A stretch of DNA of 64,000 nucleotides, taken from JBKBKN01 sp046294625. GTDB taxonomy: Bacteria > Bacteroidota > Bacteroidia > M30B66. A program made the position numbers and the translations under genes. The stretch is from positions 7,836 to 71,835 of the forward strand of contig JBKBKN010000018.1 of the NCBI GenBank assembly GCA_046294625.1, read 5' to 3'. Below the pieces are notes generated by a model. The model did no database searches, was not told the DNA's origin, and saw only the letters and a list, made by a program, of their open reading frames with translations. This document shows, piece by piece, positions 46,839 through 53,652 of this stretch; position 1 is the stretch's first letter; each line of letters starts with the position of its first letter.

Positions 46839-48194
46839 TTATTTACCGATACAAAACTTCGAGAAAATGGCACCCAAAACTTCGTCACTACTGATTTCTC
46901 CGGTTATACTGCCTAAATGATCTAGCGCGATTCGGATATCCAGTGCAAGTAGTTCGCCGGAAATGCCTTCTTCTAAACCTTTTAAAACCAAATCAAGCGC
47001 ATTGTTGGTGCTGATAAGTGCTTCGTAATGCCGATGATTGGTGAGCATCACATCATTGCTGTCCAATTTCTCTCCTCCGGCAGCTTCCCAAATTTTATCT
47101 TTCAAAAGTTCTATCCCGTGTTGCTGTTTAGCCGAAATTTTAATTTCCTTATCCAGTATATTGCTGTTGTTTAAATCAGACTTGTTGTGAACTGCGAGCC
47201 ATCGTTTATCGCCCAGATTGAGTTCATCCATTAATCGATTAAAGTCTTCCGTTTTTTCGCTGCCATCATACACAAATAGTACTAAGGCTGCATTACGTAT
47301 GGCTTGTCGCGAACGTTCAATGCCAATGCTTTCAACCACATCATTTGTTTCGCGAATACCGGCTGTGTCGATGAAGCGGAAACTCATACCACGAATAAGC
47401 ATTTCATCTTCAATAATATCTCGAGTAGTACCGGCAATGTCGGTTACGATGGCTTTTTCTTCTTGCAGCAAGGTATTTAGTAAGGTTGACTTACCCACAT
47501 TGGGCATGCCAATAATCGCCACAGGGTAGCCTTCTTTCACCGCATTGCCAATTTTAAAAGAAGCAATCAGCGGATTGATTCGTTCCTGAATGGTTTGAAT
47601 TAGTGCAATCAATTCGCTGCGATCAGCAAATTCTACATCTTCGGTCGAAAAGTCAAGCTCAAGCTCTATCAGTGCAGCAAAACGTAATAATTGTTCTCTT
47701 AAGTCCGCAATTTCAGACGACACAGCTCCCTTTAATTGCTTCAATGCCAATTTATGTGCAGTCGCATTCCCTGAAGCAATCAGGTCGGCAACAGCCTCGG
47801 CCTGGCTGAGATCGAGCTTTCCATTGAGAAATGCCCTTTGTGTAAATTCTCCGGGCTTAGCTAATCTAACACCCTTATCAATGAATAATTCAAGTATGCG
47901 TTTAGTAATATAATTTGAGCCATGGCAGGAAATTTCGACGGTGTCTTCTCCGGTAAAGGAATGTGGGCCGCGGAAAAGGCTTAGCATCACTTCATCTATT
48001 GTCTGGCTGCCATCTTTAAGTGTGCCGTAATGCAGGCTGTAGCCGGGCGAAGTGTTTAGTGGTTTTTTACCTGTAAATATTAAATCTGAAATATCAATGG
48101 CTTTGTTGCCGGTGATTCTGATGACAGCTAATGCTGATTGTCCCGTAGGTGTTGACAAGGCAATAATCGTATCTTGCATTAAGAAGGTGGACAT
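46839..48194 (-). CDS. mnmE: tRNA-modification GTPase MnmE
   Basis: 451 residues. With MnmG it forms the cmnm5 modification on U34 of several tRNAs. The N-terminal formyl-THF-binding domain (about 1-120; QDTIIALSTPTGQSALAVIR) is followed by a helical domain with an inserted G domain: G1 GMPNVGKSTLL, G3 DTAGI, G4 NKSD. The C-terminus FCIGK carries the conserved Cys. It starts 3 bases past yigZ; a second ATG at 48179 is equally good and matches the usual N-terminus better. Confidence 0.97.
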   Translation of the reverse strand: MSTFLMQDTIIALSTPTGQSALAVIRITGNKAIDISDLIFTGKKPLNTSPGYSLHYGTLKDGSQTIDEVMLSLFRGPHSFTGEDTVEISCHGSNYITKRILELFIDKGVRLAKPGEFTQRAFLNGKLDLSQAEAVADLIASGNATAHKLALKQLKGAVSSEIADLREQLLRFAALIELELDFSTEDVEFADRSELIALIQTIQERINPLIASFKIGNAVKEGYPVAIIGMPNVGKSTLLNTLLQEEKAIVTDIAGTTRDIIEDEMLIRGMSFRFIDTAGIRETNDVVESIGIERSRQAIRNAALVLFVYDGSEKTEDFNRLMDELNLGDKRWLAVHNKSDLNNSNILDKEIKISAKQQHGIELLKDKIWEAAGGEKLDSNDVMLTNHRHYEALISTNNALDLVLKGLEEGISGELLALDIRIALDHLGSITGEISSDEVLGAIFSKFCIGK

Positions 48195-48197
48195 GCG

Positions 48198-48803
48198 CTA
48201 ATCGATAATTTGTAAATGTGGTATTGACAATAATTGATGCTTGAAGTGGTCATGTTTGTGATAGGAAACATGAAGTGTTACATTACAAAACAAACCGATA
48301 TCAGGTGGATCGTATTTTATCCCATTGCTTTTAATCCAACTCATTAAATAGTTAAACTCGCTGTGGTTGCATTGAAGTTTAATGGACTTAAGTATTTCTT
48401 TACTGATGATTTTATTTGCTTTAATGGCATCGGAAGCTGATGTTTTATATGCATTGATGAGCCCTGGAATGCCCAATTGCGTGCCACCAAAATAGCGCAC
48501 CACAGCGACTAAAACGTTCATCAGATTGGCCGATCTAATTTGCCCGAGAATGGGTTTGCCTGCCGAAGAAGATGGTTCGCCATCGTCATTGGCTCTGTGA
48601 TAGGGTAGGAGCGGATTGATGATAAATGCATAACACACATGGTTGGCTCCGGTATGGTTTTTTCTAATTTGTTCTAGATGCCCCTTAATCTGTTGCTCAT
48701 TTTCCACCGGCATAGCCAAAGCTATAAACTTGCTTCCTCGGTCTTTGAAGGTGGAAGTGCTTATTTCATCAAGGCTTAAGTAGTAATCTGATAAAGCATC
48801 CAT
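48198..48803 (-). CDS. yigZ: YigZ/IMPACT-family protein
   Basis: 201 residues. The IMPACT fold is shown by GSKFIALAMPVENEQQI, then NHVCYAFII, RANDDGEPSSSAGKPIL and VVRYFGGTQLGIPGLINAYK. A C-terminal DUF1949-like domain (about 135-201) follows. In eukaryotes IMPACT affects Gcn2; the bacterial role is not settled. Tightly spaced (3 bases either side) with mnmE and a small exported protein. Confidence 0.93.
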   Translation of the reverse strand: MDALSDYYLSLDEISTSTFKDRGSKFIALAMPVENEQQIKGHLEQIRKNHTGANHVCYAFIINPLLPYHRANDDGEPSSSAGKPILGQIRSANLMNVLVAVVRYFGGTQLGIPGLINAYKTSASDAIKANKIISKEILKSIKLQCNHSEFNYLMSWIKSNGIKYDPPDIGLFCNVTLHVSYHKHDHFKHQLLSIPHLQIID

Positions 48804-48806
48804 GCA

Positions 48807-49274
48807 TTATTTCTTAAATGCATCGGCTATGTAACGTGCTTTTATAGGAATTTCAATTACCACCTCGGAACGATAAGCTGTTCCACCTTGTGTGGCCGGC
48901 ACAAATTCCAAAGTCTTCAGTATGTCTTGTATTTGTTCATCTATACCATGCCCAACTTTAGATATGCTTGTTGGGTCGAGCACTTTTCCATTAAAGTTTA
49001 CTTTAAAAGAGATCATAGACATTGCATCTAATGCAGCATCAATGGCTGATTGTGGAATTTTAAGATTTTTATATATTTCCATAAACAGGGCTTCTTCGCC
49101 ATCGAGATAGAAGGCGTCATGATTATCAATATCAAAATTGACATCATAATTTCTACCTTTCTCTAAAATTTTTTGGTTTACATCCGATTGTTCAGCTTTG
49201 AAGCCTGTTGTTTTCGATTGCGAAAAACTGATGCCTGAAAAAAGAATGGATAGAATAATAAAAATGGCTTTCAT
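48807..49274 (-). CDS. Exported protein, TonB-C-like domain
   Basis: 155 residues from the ATG at 49274, which opens a signal peptide (KAIFIILSILFSGISFSQ). The frame upstream to 49313 gives no sensible N-terminus. The mature domain (about 60-150) contains MISFKVNFNGKVLDPTSISKVG and a late ILKTLEFVPATQGG, the pattern of a TonB C-terminal domain. There is no TonB transmembrane anchor or Pro-rich linker, so it is a soluble relative. First gene of a unit with yigZ and mnmE. Confidence 0.75.
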   Translation of the reverse strand: MKAIFIILSILFSGISFSQSKTTGFKAEQSDVNQKILEKGRNYDVNFDIDNHDAFYLDGEEALFMEIYKNLKIPQSAIDAALDAMSMISFKVNFNGKVLDPTSISKVGHGIDEQIQDILKTLEFVPATQGGTAYRSEVVIEIPIKARYIADAFKK

Positions 49275-49353
49275 CTTATATGCTTTTAGGTTGAGTTTGG
49301 TTATGCTGGGCAATAAATTTATTCAATAATTAATTTGCTCAGTACAAATATAT

Positions 49354-49944
49354 TTAATTCTTTGAGATACGTCCCTGATACACAAACCTGCTACTGAAAA
49401 CTCTGTAATAATAGTGCCCTGTTCTGCAGTCACTGAAATCGATATTAATTTCCCCTGTTTTTGTTTTCCCCATTTGAACAGTTTTGCCTTGATTGTCGAA
49501 GATTTCATAATCAAACCATTCGTTTGTGGCATTGGGAAAGTAGATGGTTGTGTATCGGTCAAAAGGATTTGGGGCAACTAATGCTTTTTCTCCAGAAAGT
49601 CTGATAAACTTTAGTGAGATGGGTTCACTCACAATATTCCCGTATATCACTATTCGATAATTAATCAAACCTGATGGCGCGTCTTTATCGATGAAGTGAT
49701 AATGTGCTTCGCGGTCAGTGAAACCGCATAAACCAAAATGTCTGTAAACTTCTGTAAATTCTTCATTGTTTACCGATCGTTCAATTACTAAATCGTTGCA
49801 AATGGCTCCGGAACGTATGGTGTAGCGAATGATTACATTTTCACCAATTGCATCTGCCTGAAACCGTGCTAGGAAAAAGTCAATCTGATCTTGTCCATGA
49901 AGGTTTAATGAGATTAAAATCAAGATTAATAATCGAAAGCCCAT
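49354..49944 (-). CDS. Exported protein, possible minimal T9SS sorting domain
   Basis: 196 residues from the ATG at 49944. Signal peptide (GFRLLILILISLNLHGQ). A beta-rich domain (about 20-110, with paired Cys in GAICNDLVIERS and FGLCGFTD) is followed by ALVAPNPFDRYTTIYFPN and the end YYYRVFSSRFVYQGRISKN, which has the PNP and beta layout of a type A T9SS sorting domain, though the usual GxY motif is replaced. Its ATG overlaps the stop of the methyltransferase gene by one base (TGATG). Confidence 0.7.
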   Translation of the reverse strand: MGFRLLILILISLNLHGQDQIDFFLARFQADAIGENVIIRYTIRSGAICNDLVIERSVNNEEFTEVYRHFGLCGFTDREAHYHFIDKDAPSGLINYRIVIYGNIVSEPISLKFIRLSGEKALVAPNPFDRYTTIYFPNATNEWFDYEIFDNQGKTVQMGKTKTGEINIDFSDCRTGHYYYRVFSSRFVYQGRISKN

Positions 49945-50816
49945 CACTTGAATTTTGTAATCCGGCCAAAAACACCTAGTGGAAGCTTCTGGCCTGATTG
50001 CGAAGGTAAAAATAATTCTCCGGTTTCGCACTTTTGGCCTTTGTCAAGCTGAATCAAATTATCAATAATTAACGAAGAAAAGCCAAGGGAATATGTGTTT
50101 AGAATCAGAAAATGCTCATCGGGATGAAGCAATTTCATTACTTCATTCATCATCGGGTTTAGCTGTTTTTCGAGTTTCCAGCTTTCACCGCTTGCACCAT
50201 GACCGTAAGCGGGCGGGTCTAAAATAATTCCATGATATCTATTTCCCCGCTTTACTTCTCGCTGTACAAACTTCATCGCATCTTCAACCACCCATCTGAT
50301 ATCTTTCAAACCCGAATGATTTTGGTTTTCGTTTGCCCAGGTCACCACTTGCTTCACAGAGTCAACGTGGGTTACATCAGCGCCGGCTGATTTTGCGGCC
50401 AAAGATGCTGCACCTGTGTAGGCAAAGAGATTCAAAAATTTTTTGTCAGATGCTTTTATTTTCTTCAGAGAGTCAGCAATAAAGTCCCAATTAACTGCCT
50501 GCTCGGGAAATACGCCAACGTGCTTGAACGATGTTAAGGCTAAGCGAAGTTTAAATTGTATGTGTTTGTTTTGATAATGAATAACCCAACGATCCGGCAT
50601 TTCTTTTAATTTTTGCCAAACACCTGAAGAACTCGATTTGCTTACAAAGCGAACATGTGCTTTTTTTTGCCATTCTTTTTCAGGAATTTTTTTATCCCAC
50701 AAAGCTTGTGGCTCGGGTCTAATAGTTACGTAAGGACCAAATCGTTCAAGTTTTTCGAAATTGCCACTGTCGATAAGTTCATAATCTTTAAAGTTATTTG
50801 GCGAAAGTAAAAGCAT
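49944..50816 (-). CDS. RlmI/RlmK-like class I methyltransferase
   Basis: 290 residues, cytoplasmic. The SAM-binding motif I is LNLFAYTGAASLAAKSAGA, followed by THVDSVKQVVTWANEN and the catalytic IILDPPAYGHG, where DPPAY stands in for the N/D-P-P-Y/F motif. It resembles 23S rRNA m5C/m7G enzymes without their N-terminal PUA domain; the substrate is inferred. Co-transcribed with the ceramidase-like gene (3 bases) and overlapping the next gene by one base. Confidence 0.88.
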   Translation of the reverse strand: MLLLSPNNFKDYELIDSGNFEKLERFGPYVTIRPEPQALWDKKIPEKEWQKKAHVRFVSKSSSSGVWQKLKEMPDRWVIHYQNKHIQFKLRLALTSFKHVGVFPEQAVNWDFIADSLKKIKASDKKFLNLFAYTGAASLAAKSAGADVTHVDSVKQVVTWANENQNHSGLKDIRWVVEDAMKFVQREVKRGNRYHGIILDPPAYGHGASGESWKLEKQLNPMMNEVMKLLHPDEHFLILNTYSLGFSSLIIDNLIQLDKGQKCETGELFLPSQSGQKLPLGVFGRITKFK

Positions 50817-50819
50817 GTA

Positions 50820-52514
50820 TTATGTATTGAGGGTCATTTCTCGAAGTTCTTCCATACTCAAATGAACCGGTTTCTTGTTTTTGATGGATGATTGTCTGCT
50901 ACCTTTGATGAGTTCGCAAAAAGCTGATTGGAAAGCGGCAAGTGTTTCTCTTCCATAAATGGTAAAGCCCCCTTCGTACATTTGTTTATCATATTCTTCA
51001 GGCGTGCAAATGTAACCGCAATAATCATTGGCATAAGAATTTATAATTACATCAATAAATTCATGATCTGATGCATCTAATATGCTCTGTTTCAGTCTAA
51101 AGGCTGCCTGTGTGGTAATGTCGCCGGGGATACCAATAATCAGTAAGCTTCCAATTTGAAAATATTGTAACTCAAGTATGGTTGGCCACCATTCGTATTT
51201 TAGCGTAATTCGGTTTTGATAGGCTTTTTTTAATACACCAAGAAGATCGTGAAAGGGTTCGATGTGTGGAATCAGATTTACATTCCGGAGCCCAATGAAT
51301 CTTTTCTTGAACAGATCAGCTACGATTTCTTTATTACCTTGAATTTTATCCCTTCTTTCGAGATAGATGATTTTTTTCCTTCTATTAATCCAAGGGATGC
51401 TGTTTGCTAATTTTCTGAACTTAATCCAAATGGACACGAAAAACGCAGTCGTGTTTCCAATACCCGGCGTATCGATGGCAGTTCCTTTTACAGCCGAAAT
51501 TCCCACACACGGATAGCCGACTCTTAGCTCGTTAGTGGAAGCAAATTTTTCATTGATCGTGTAATTGGAGAAATCGAAATAGGCGTGTTCGGATTTGATA
51601 ACTCCTTTGATAGGAATGTCAACATCTGATTTGTTGAGCATTTCAGAAGCCTTTTCATATTGAAGATATCCATTGAAATAGGCGCTTTTAAATTGATCTT
51701 CGTATTTTCCTCTTGGCCACCTGAATGCGTTCCCGTGATAATTGGGAGAAACATCAGCACAGGCTTCTTGTGCAAAAATGGCGGTAAAATTGGGGATATG
51801 TGAATTTTCTTTTTCAAAGATGGCAGAAGCATATCCTTTGTTATCTGCACAAATCGACTTATTTTCCCACCCCACACTATTTCCATGCACGCCAAACCAG
51901 TTAATGATTCCAAGTGTTGTACCATCTATAGAAACAATCTTGAGTTGCTTAACCCAGCGACTTATTGCTTCATTTGTTTGTGATTCCGAAAACGGATTAA
52001 CATCTTTGTTTTCATTATACGCTTTTAGGCTTCTATTGAATGCCACATGTTTATCTTTCTCAAATTCACTTACGTTTAGTATTATTTTTGCTTCCTGTAT
52101 ATTATCTAAGGCTTGTTTTATAGAGTCAATGCAGGCAAAAAGCAGATTTTGGTAGAACCCTTCGTTGAATCCACCTGAGAAAAGGTTTTGAAATAGATAG
52201 GAAGAAAAACCACCTGGAGCAGAATGTGTATTCTGTGCATGAAGCATAAGGTTTTTACAAGTGGGTTTGTAAGGGTGATTTGATTTTTCGAAATGTGCTG
52301 CGATATCGAGCTTGAGCTGAGCACTTGCAAAACAAGTTTCAATGCAAAGTGAAAATACCGGATTGTTCAATTCGCCAATCATCAATATGCAACGCGAATG
52401 CAAATCTGATTCGATTTGTGAAGCTTTATTTTGGAAATTCATGTAGCCAAGCAGAATGCTGCCTTTCTTGCCCGGTGAATAGTTTATCTTTGATTTTCCG
52501 AATCCAGCTTTCAT
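50820..52514 (-). CDS. Neutral ceramidase-like protein, no signal peptide
   Basis: 564 residues from the ATG at 52514. It matches the neutral/alkaline ceramidase family, which hydrolyses the amide of ceramide: zinc ligands His97 (QNTHSAPGG) and His210 (VHGNSVGW), nucleophile Ser256 in ADVSPNYHG, the DNKGYAS motif, and the later GIPGDITTQ and SYANDYCGYICTPEEY with Tyr498. At the position of the expected zinc-binding Glu (PGE in homologues) it has Asp465. There is no signal peptide, unusual for the family, and it is shorter than the typical 650-plus residues because the C-terminal immunoglobulin-like domain is missing or reduced. First gene of a unit with the methyltransferase. Confidence 0.85.
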   Translation of the reverse strand: MKAGFGKSKINYSPGKKGSILLGYMNFQNKASQIESDLHSRCILMIGELNNPVFSLCIETCFASAQLKLDIAAHFEKSNHPYKPTCKNLMLHAQNTHSAPGGFSSYLFQNLFSGGFNEGFYQNLLFACIDSIKQALDNIQEAKIILNVSEFEKDKHVAFNRSLKAYNENKDVNPFSESQTNEAISRWVKQLKIVSIDGTTLGIINWFGVHGNSVGWENKSICADNKGYASAIFEKENSHIPNFTAIFAQEACADVSPNYHGNAFRWPRGKYEDQFKSAYFNGYLQYEKASEMLNKSDVDIPIKGVIKSEHAYFDFSNYTINEKFASTNELRVGYPCVGISAVKGTAIDTPGIGNTTAFFVSIWIKFRKLANSIPWINRRKKIIYLERRDKIQGNKEIVADLFKKRFIGLRNVNLIPHIEPFHDLLGVLKKAYQNRITLKYEWWPTILELQYFQIGSLLIIGIPGDITTQAAFRLKQSILDASDHEFIDVIINSYANDYCGYICTPEEYDKQMYEGGFTIYGRETLAAFQSAFCELIKGSRQSSIKNKKPVHLSMEELREMTLNT

Positions 52515-52570
52515 AAATAACGCGCTCAAAATTAATGGTTTAAAGTTATTTTACGACTTCACTTAAAAAA

Positions 52571-52604
52571 TTGTTTGCATCAATAAAAATTAATGTTACT
52601 TTTG
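52571..52604 (+). promoter_or_regulatory. Strong promoter of the tRNA-Asp array
   Basis: TTG/TTTG (52571-52577), 19 bp, then TACTTTTG (52597-52604). Both elements match the Bacteroidota consensus. Start of transcription would be near 52611, about 40 bases before the first tRNA-like copy. Confidence 0.8.
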
Positions 52605-52649
52605 CACTCCCATTATCCACGGATAAAAGGAAGTTCTTAAAGAATATTT

Positions 52650-52729
52650 GGTTCGGTAGTTCAGTCGGTTAGAATACATGCCTTTCATCCCTACTGCCAG
52701 AGTAGGGACGGGTTCGAGTTCTATCCGTC
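52650..52729 (+). pseudogene. tRNA-Asp-like copy A
   Basis: Bases 1-36 match tRNA-Asp (acceptor 5' strand, D-arm, anticodon 5' strand CATGC), with CTTTC in place of CTGTC at the anticodon. Then TCCCTACT-GCCAG-AGTAGGGA (52688-52708) forms a perfect 8-bp hairpin in place of the 3' anticodon strand and variable loop, followed by GGGTTCGAGT. The acceptor 3' strand does not pair. Not a working tRNA by normal rules. Confidence 0.85.
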
Positions 52730-52760
52730 AGAAAAATCAGACGAGTTCTTAAAAATAAAT

Positions 52761-52840
52761 GGTTCGGTAGTTCAGTCGGTTAGAATACATGCCTGTCATC
52801 CCTACTGTCAGAGTAGGGACGGGTTCGAGTTCTTTCCGTC
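52761..52840 (+). pseudogene. tRNA-Asp-like copy B
   Basis: As copy A but with the GTC anticodon restored (CTGTCA). Hairpin at 52799-52819 (TCCCTACT-GTCAG-AGTAGGGA). The T-arm is flanked by GACGG and CCGTC, which could pair around a long loop. The 3' acceptor strand is absent. Confidence 0.85.
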
Positions 52841-52871
52841 GGAAAAATCAGACGAGTTCTTAAAAATAAAT

Positions 52872-52945
52872 GGTTCGGTAGTTCAGTCGGTTAGAATACA
52901 TGCCTGTCACGCATGGGGTCGCGGGTTCGAGTCCCGTCCGGACCG
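52872..52945 (+). tRNA. tRNA-Asp(GUC)
   Basis: 74 nt, full cloverleaf: acceptor GGTTCGG/CCGGACC with one G-U pair, D-arm GTTC/GAAT, anticodon arm CATGC-CTGTCAC-GCATG (anticodon GTC), variable GGGTC, T-arm GCGGG-TTCGAGT-CCCGT, discriminator G. CCA is not encoded. It is the third repeat of the array and the only intact one visible. Confidence 0.96.
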
Positions 52946-53176
52946 CTTTTAAAGCTTCATACCTTTATGAGGCTTTTTTTGTTTATAGCCAATAATAATN
53001 NNNNNNNNNNNNNNNNNNNNNNNNNNNNNNNNNNNNNNNNNNNNNNNNNNNNNNNNNNNNNNNNNNNNNNNNNNNNNNNNNNNNNNNNNNNNNNNNNNNG
53101 GGTTCGAGTCCCGTCCGGACCGCTTTTAAAGCTTCATACCTTTATGAGGCTTTTTTTGTTTATAGCCAATAATAAT
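52923..53176. repeat. Duplicated contig ends around a 100-N gap
   Basis: Bases 52923-52999 and 53100-53176 are identical (77 bp), with 100 N (53000-53099) between. As with the kinase gap, this is a scaffolding artefact: the true sequence either joins at this overlap, or lacks additional repeat units here. Copy number of the tRNA-like array is therefore uncertain. Confidence 0.88.
52951..52980 (+). terminator. Hairpin/terminator after tRNA-Asp
   Basis: Stem AAAGCTTCATA (52951-52961) with TATGAGGCTTT (52966-52976), one G-U pair, loop CCTT, followed by a T run to 52980. A homologous hairpin lies at 53249-53274. Confidence 0.8.
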
Positions 53177-53180
53177 TTTT

Positions 53181-53246
53181 TCGGTTAGATTACATGCCTG
53201 TCATCCCTTTAGCGCGTGTAGGGATGGGTTCGAGTCCCGTCTGATT
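53181..53246 (+). pseudogene. tRNA-Asp-like copy D (5' truncated)
   Basis: Starts TCGGTTAGATTACATGCC, lacking the first 15 bases of the tRNA. After CTGTCA comes CATCCCT...AGGGATG, a 7-bp stem, then GGGTTCGAGTCCC as T-arm, ending GTCTGATT (53239-53246). GTCTGATT is the exact reverse complement of AATCAGAC found after copies A and B (52735-52742 and 52846-52853). Confidence 0.8.
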
Positions 53247-53248
53247 AA

Positions 53249-53274
53249 AAAGTTTCGTAGTTTTATGAAGCTTT
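53249..53274 (+). promoter_or_regulatory. Hairpin just upstream of the GIY-YIG gene
   Basis: Stem AAAGTTTCGTA with TATGAAGCTTT (loop GTTT). Relative to the hairpin after tRNA-Asp it keeps length, loop size and pairing through G-U wobbles. It ends 7 bases before the ATG at 53282, so it may act as attenuator or terminator for read-through from the tRNA array. Confidence 0.6.
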
Positions 53275-53281
53275 ATTGTTT

Positions 53282-53557
53282 ATGGCTTATTATGTTTACA
53301 TCATTCGCAGTATTAGCGATGGTTCTTATTACAAGGGCTACACAGAATATCCAGCATTACGTCTTCATGATCATAACGAAGGTTTTTCTAGCTATACATC
53401 GAAAAAAGGTCCATGGCAAATGGTTTACTTGCAATTATTTGAGACCAAACGCGAAGCTTTGATTCGGGAGAAGAATCTGAAGAAGTATTCCAAGGAAAGG
53501 CTTGATGCTTTGATAAAGTCTCCCATAAACATTGTTTCAAGTTTTAATTTCAGGTAG
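53282..53557 (+). CDS. GIY-YIG nuclease-domain protein
   Basis: 91 residues, a single GIY-YIG domain of the UPF0213/YhbQ-like group. Motifs: YYVYIIRS (the GIY element), GSYYKGYT (the YIG element, with K for I), Arg27 in RLHDHN, and Glu63 in REALIREKNLKKYS, which are the catalytic Arg and metal-binding Glu of the family. ATG at 53282 (a TTG six bases upstream is less likely). Upstream in the same strand lies a tRNA-Asp-like array and a matching hairpin; downstream is a short tRNA-like fragment. Function inferred as DNA nicking or cleavage. Confidence 0.9.
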   Translation: MAYYVYIIRSISDGSYYKGYTEYPALRLHDHNEGFSSYTSKKGPWQMVYLQLFETKREALIREKNLKKYSKERLDALIKSPINIVSSFNFR

Positions 53558-53652
53558 CCTACATGCCTGTTTTCATGAAGTAGAGCACTTTACCGTCGTG
53601 AATTTTGGGAGCACGACTTTACATCAGTTTTGAGTGCAATTAGGGTCAGATT

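Larger units (their letters stand above)
52650..52871 (+). repeat. Two 111-bp tandem units, each with a tRNA-Asp-like sequence
   Basis: Units 52650-52760 and 52761-52871 differ at 4 of 111 positions (about 96% identical). Each starts with the same sequence as the tRNA-Asp gene that follows, and ends with a common 20-bp A/T-rich spacer that runs up to the next copy. All are in the direction of the promoter upstream. Confidence 0.93.

Noticed and set aside
52613..52626. TTATCCAC followed by GGATAA, like a DnaA box
   Set aside because: One near match only, no cluster, no dnaA or origin genes nearby; it lies in the tRNA leader.
52913..53188. Open frame that begins in the tRNA-Asp and crosses the 100-N gap, ending in repeated RVPSGPLLKLHT
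   Set aside because: It is translated tRNA 3' half and hairpin, duplicated by the gap artefact; the real nuclease starts at 53282.
53574..53640. TAGAGCAC and following bases like a D-arm of another tRNA
   Set aside because: Only a 7-8 base resemblance and no cloverleaf can be formed.
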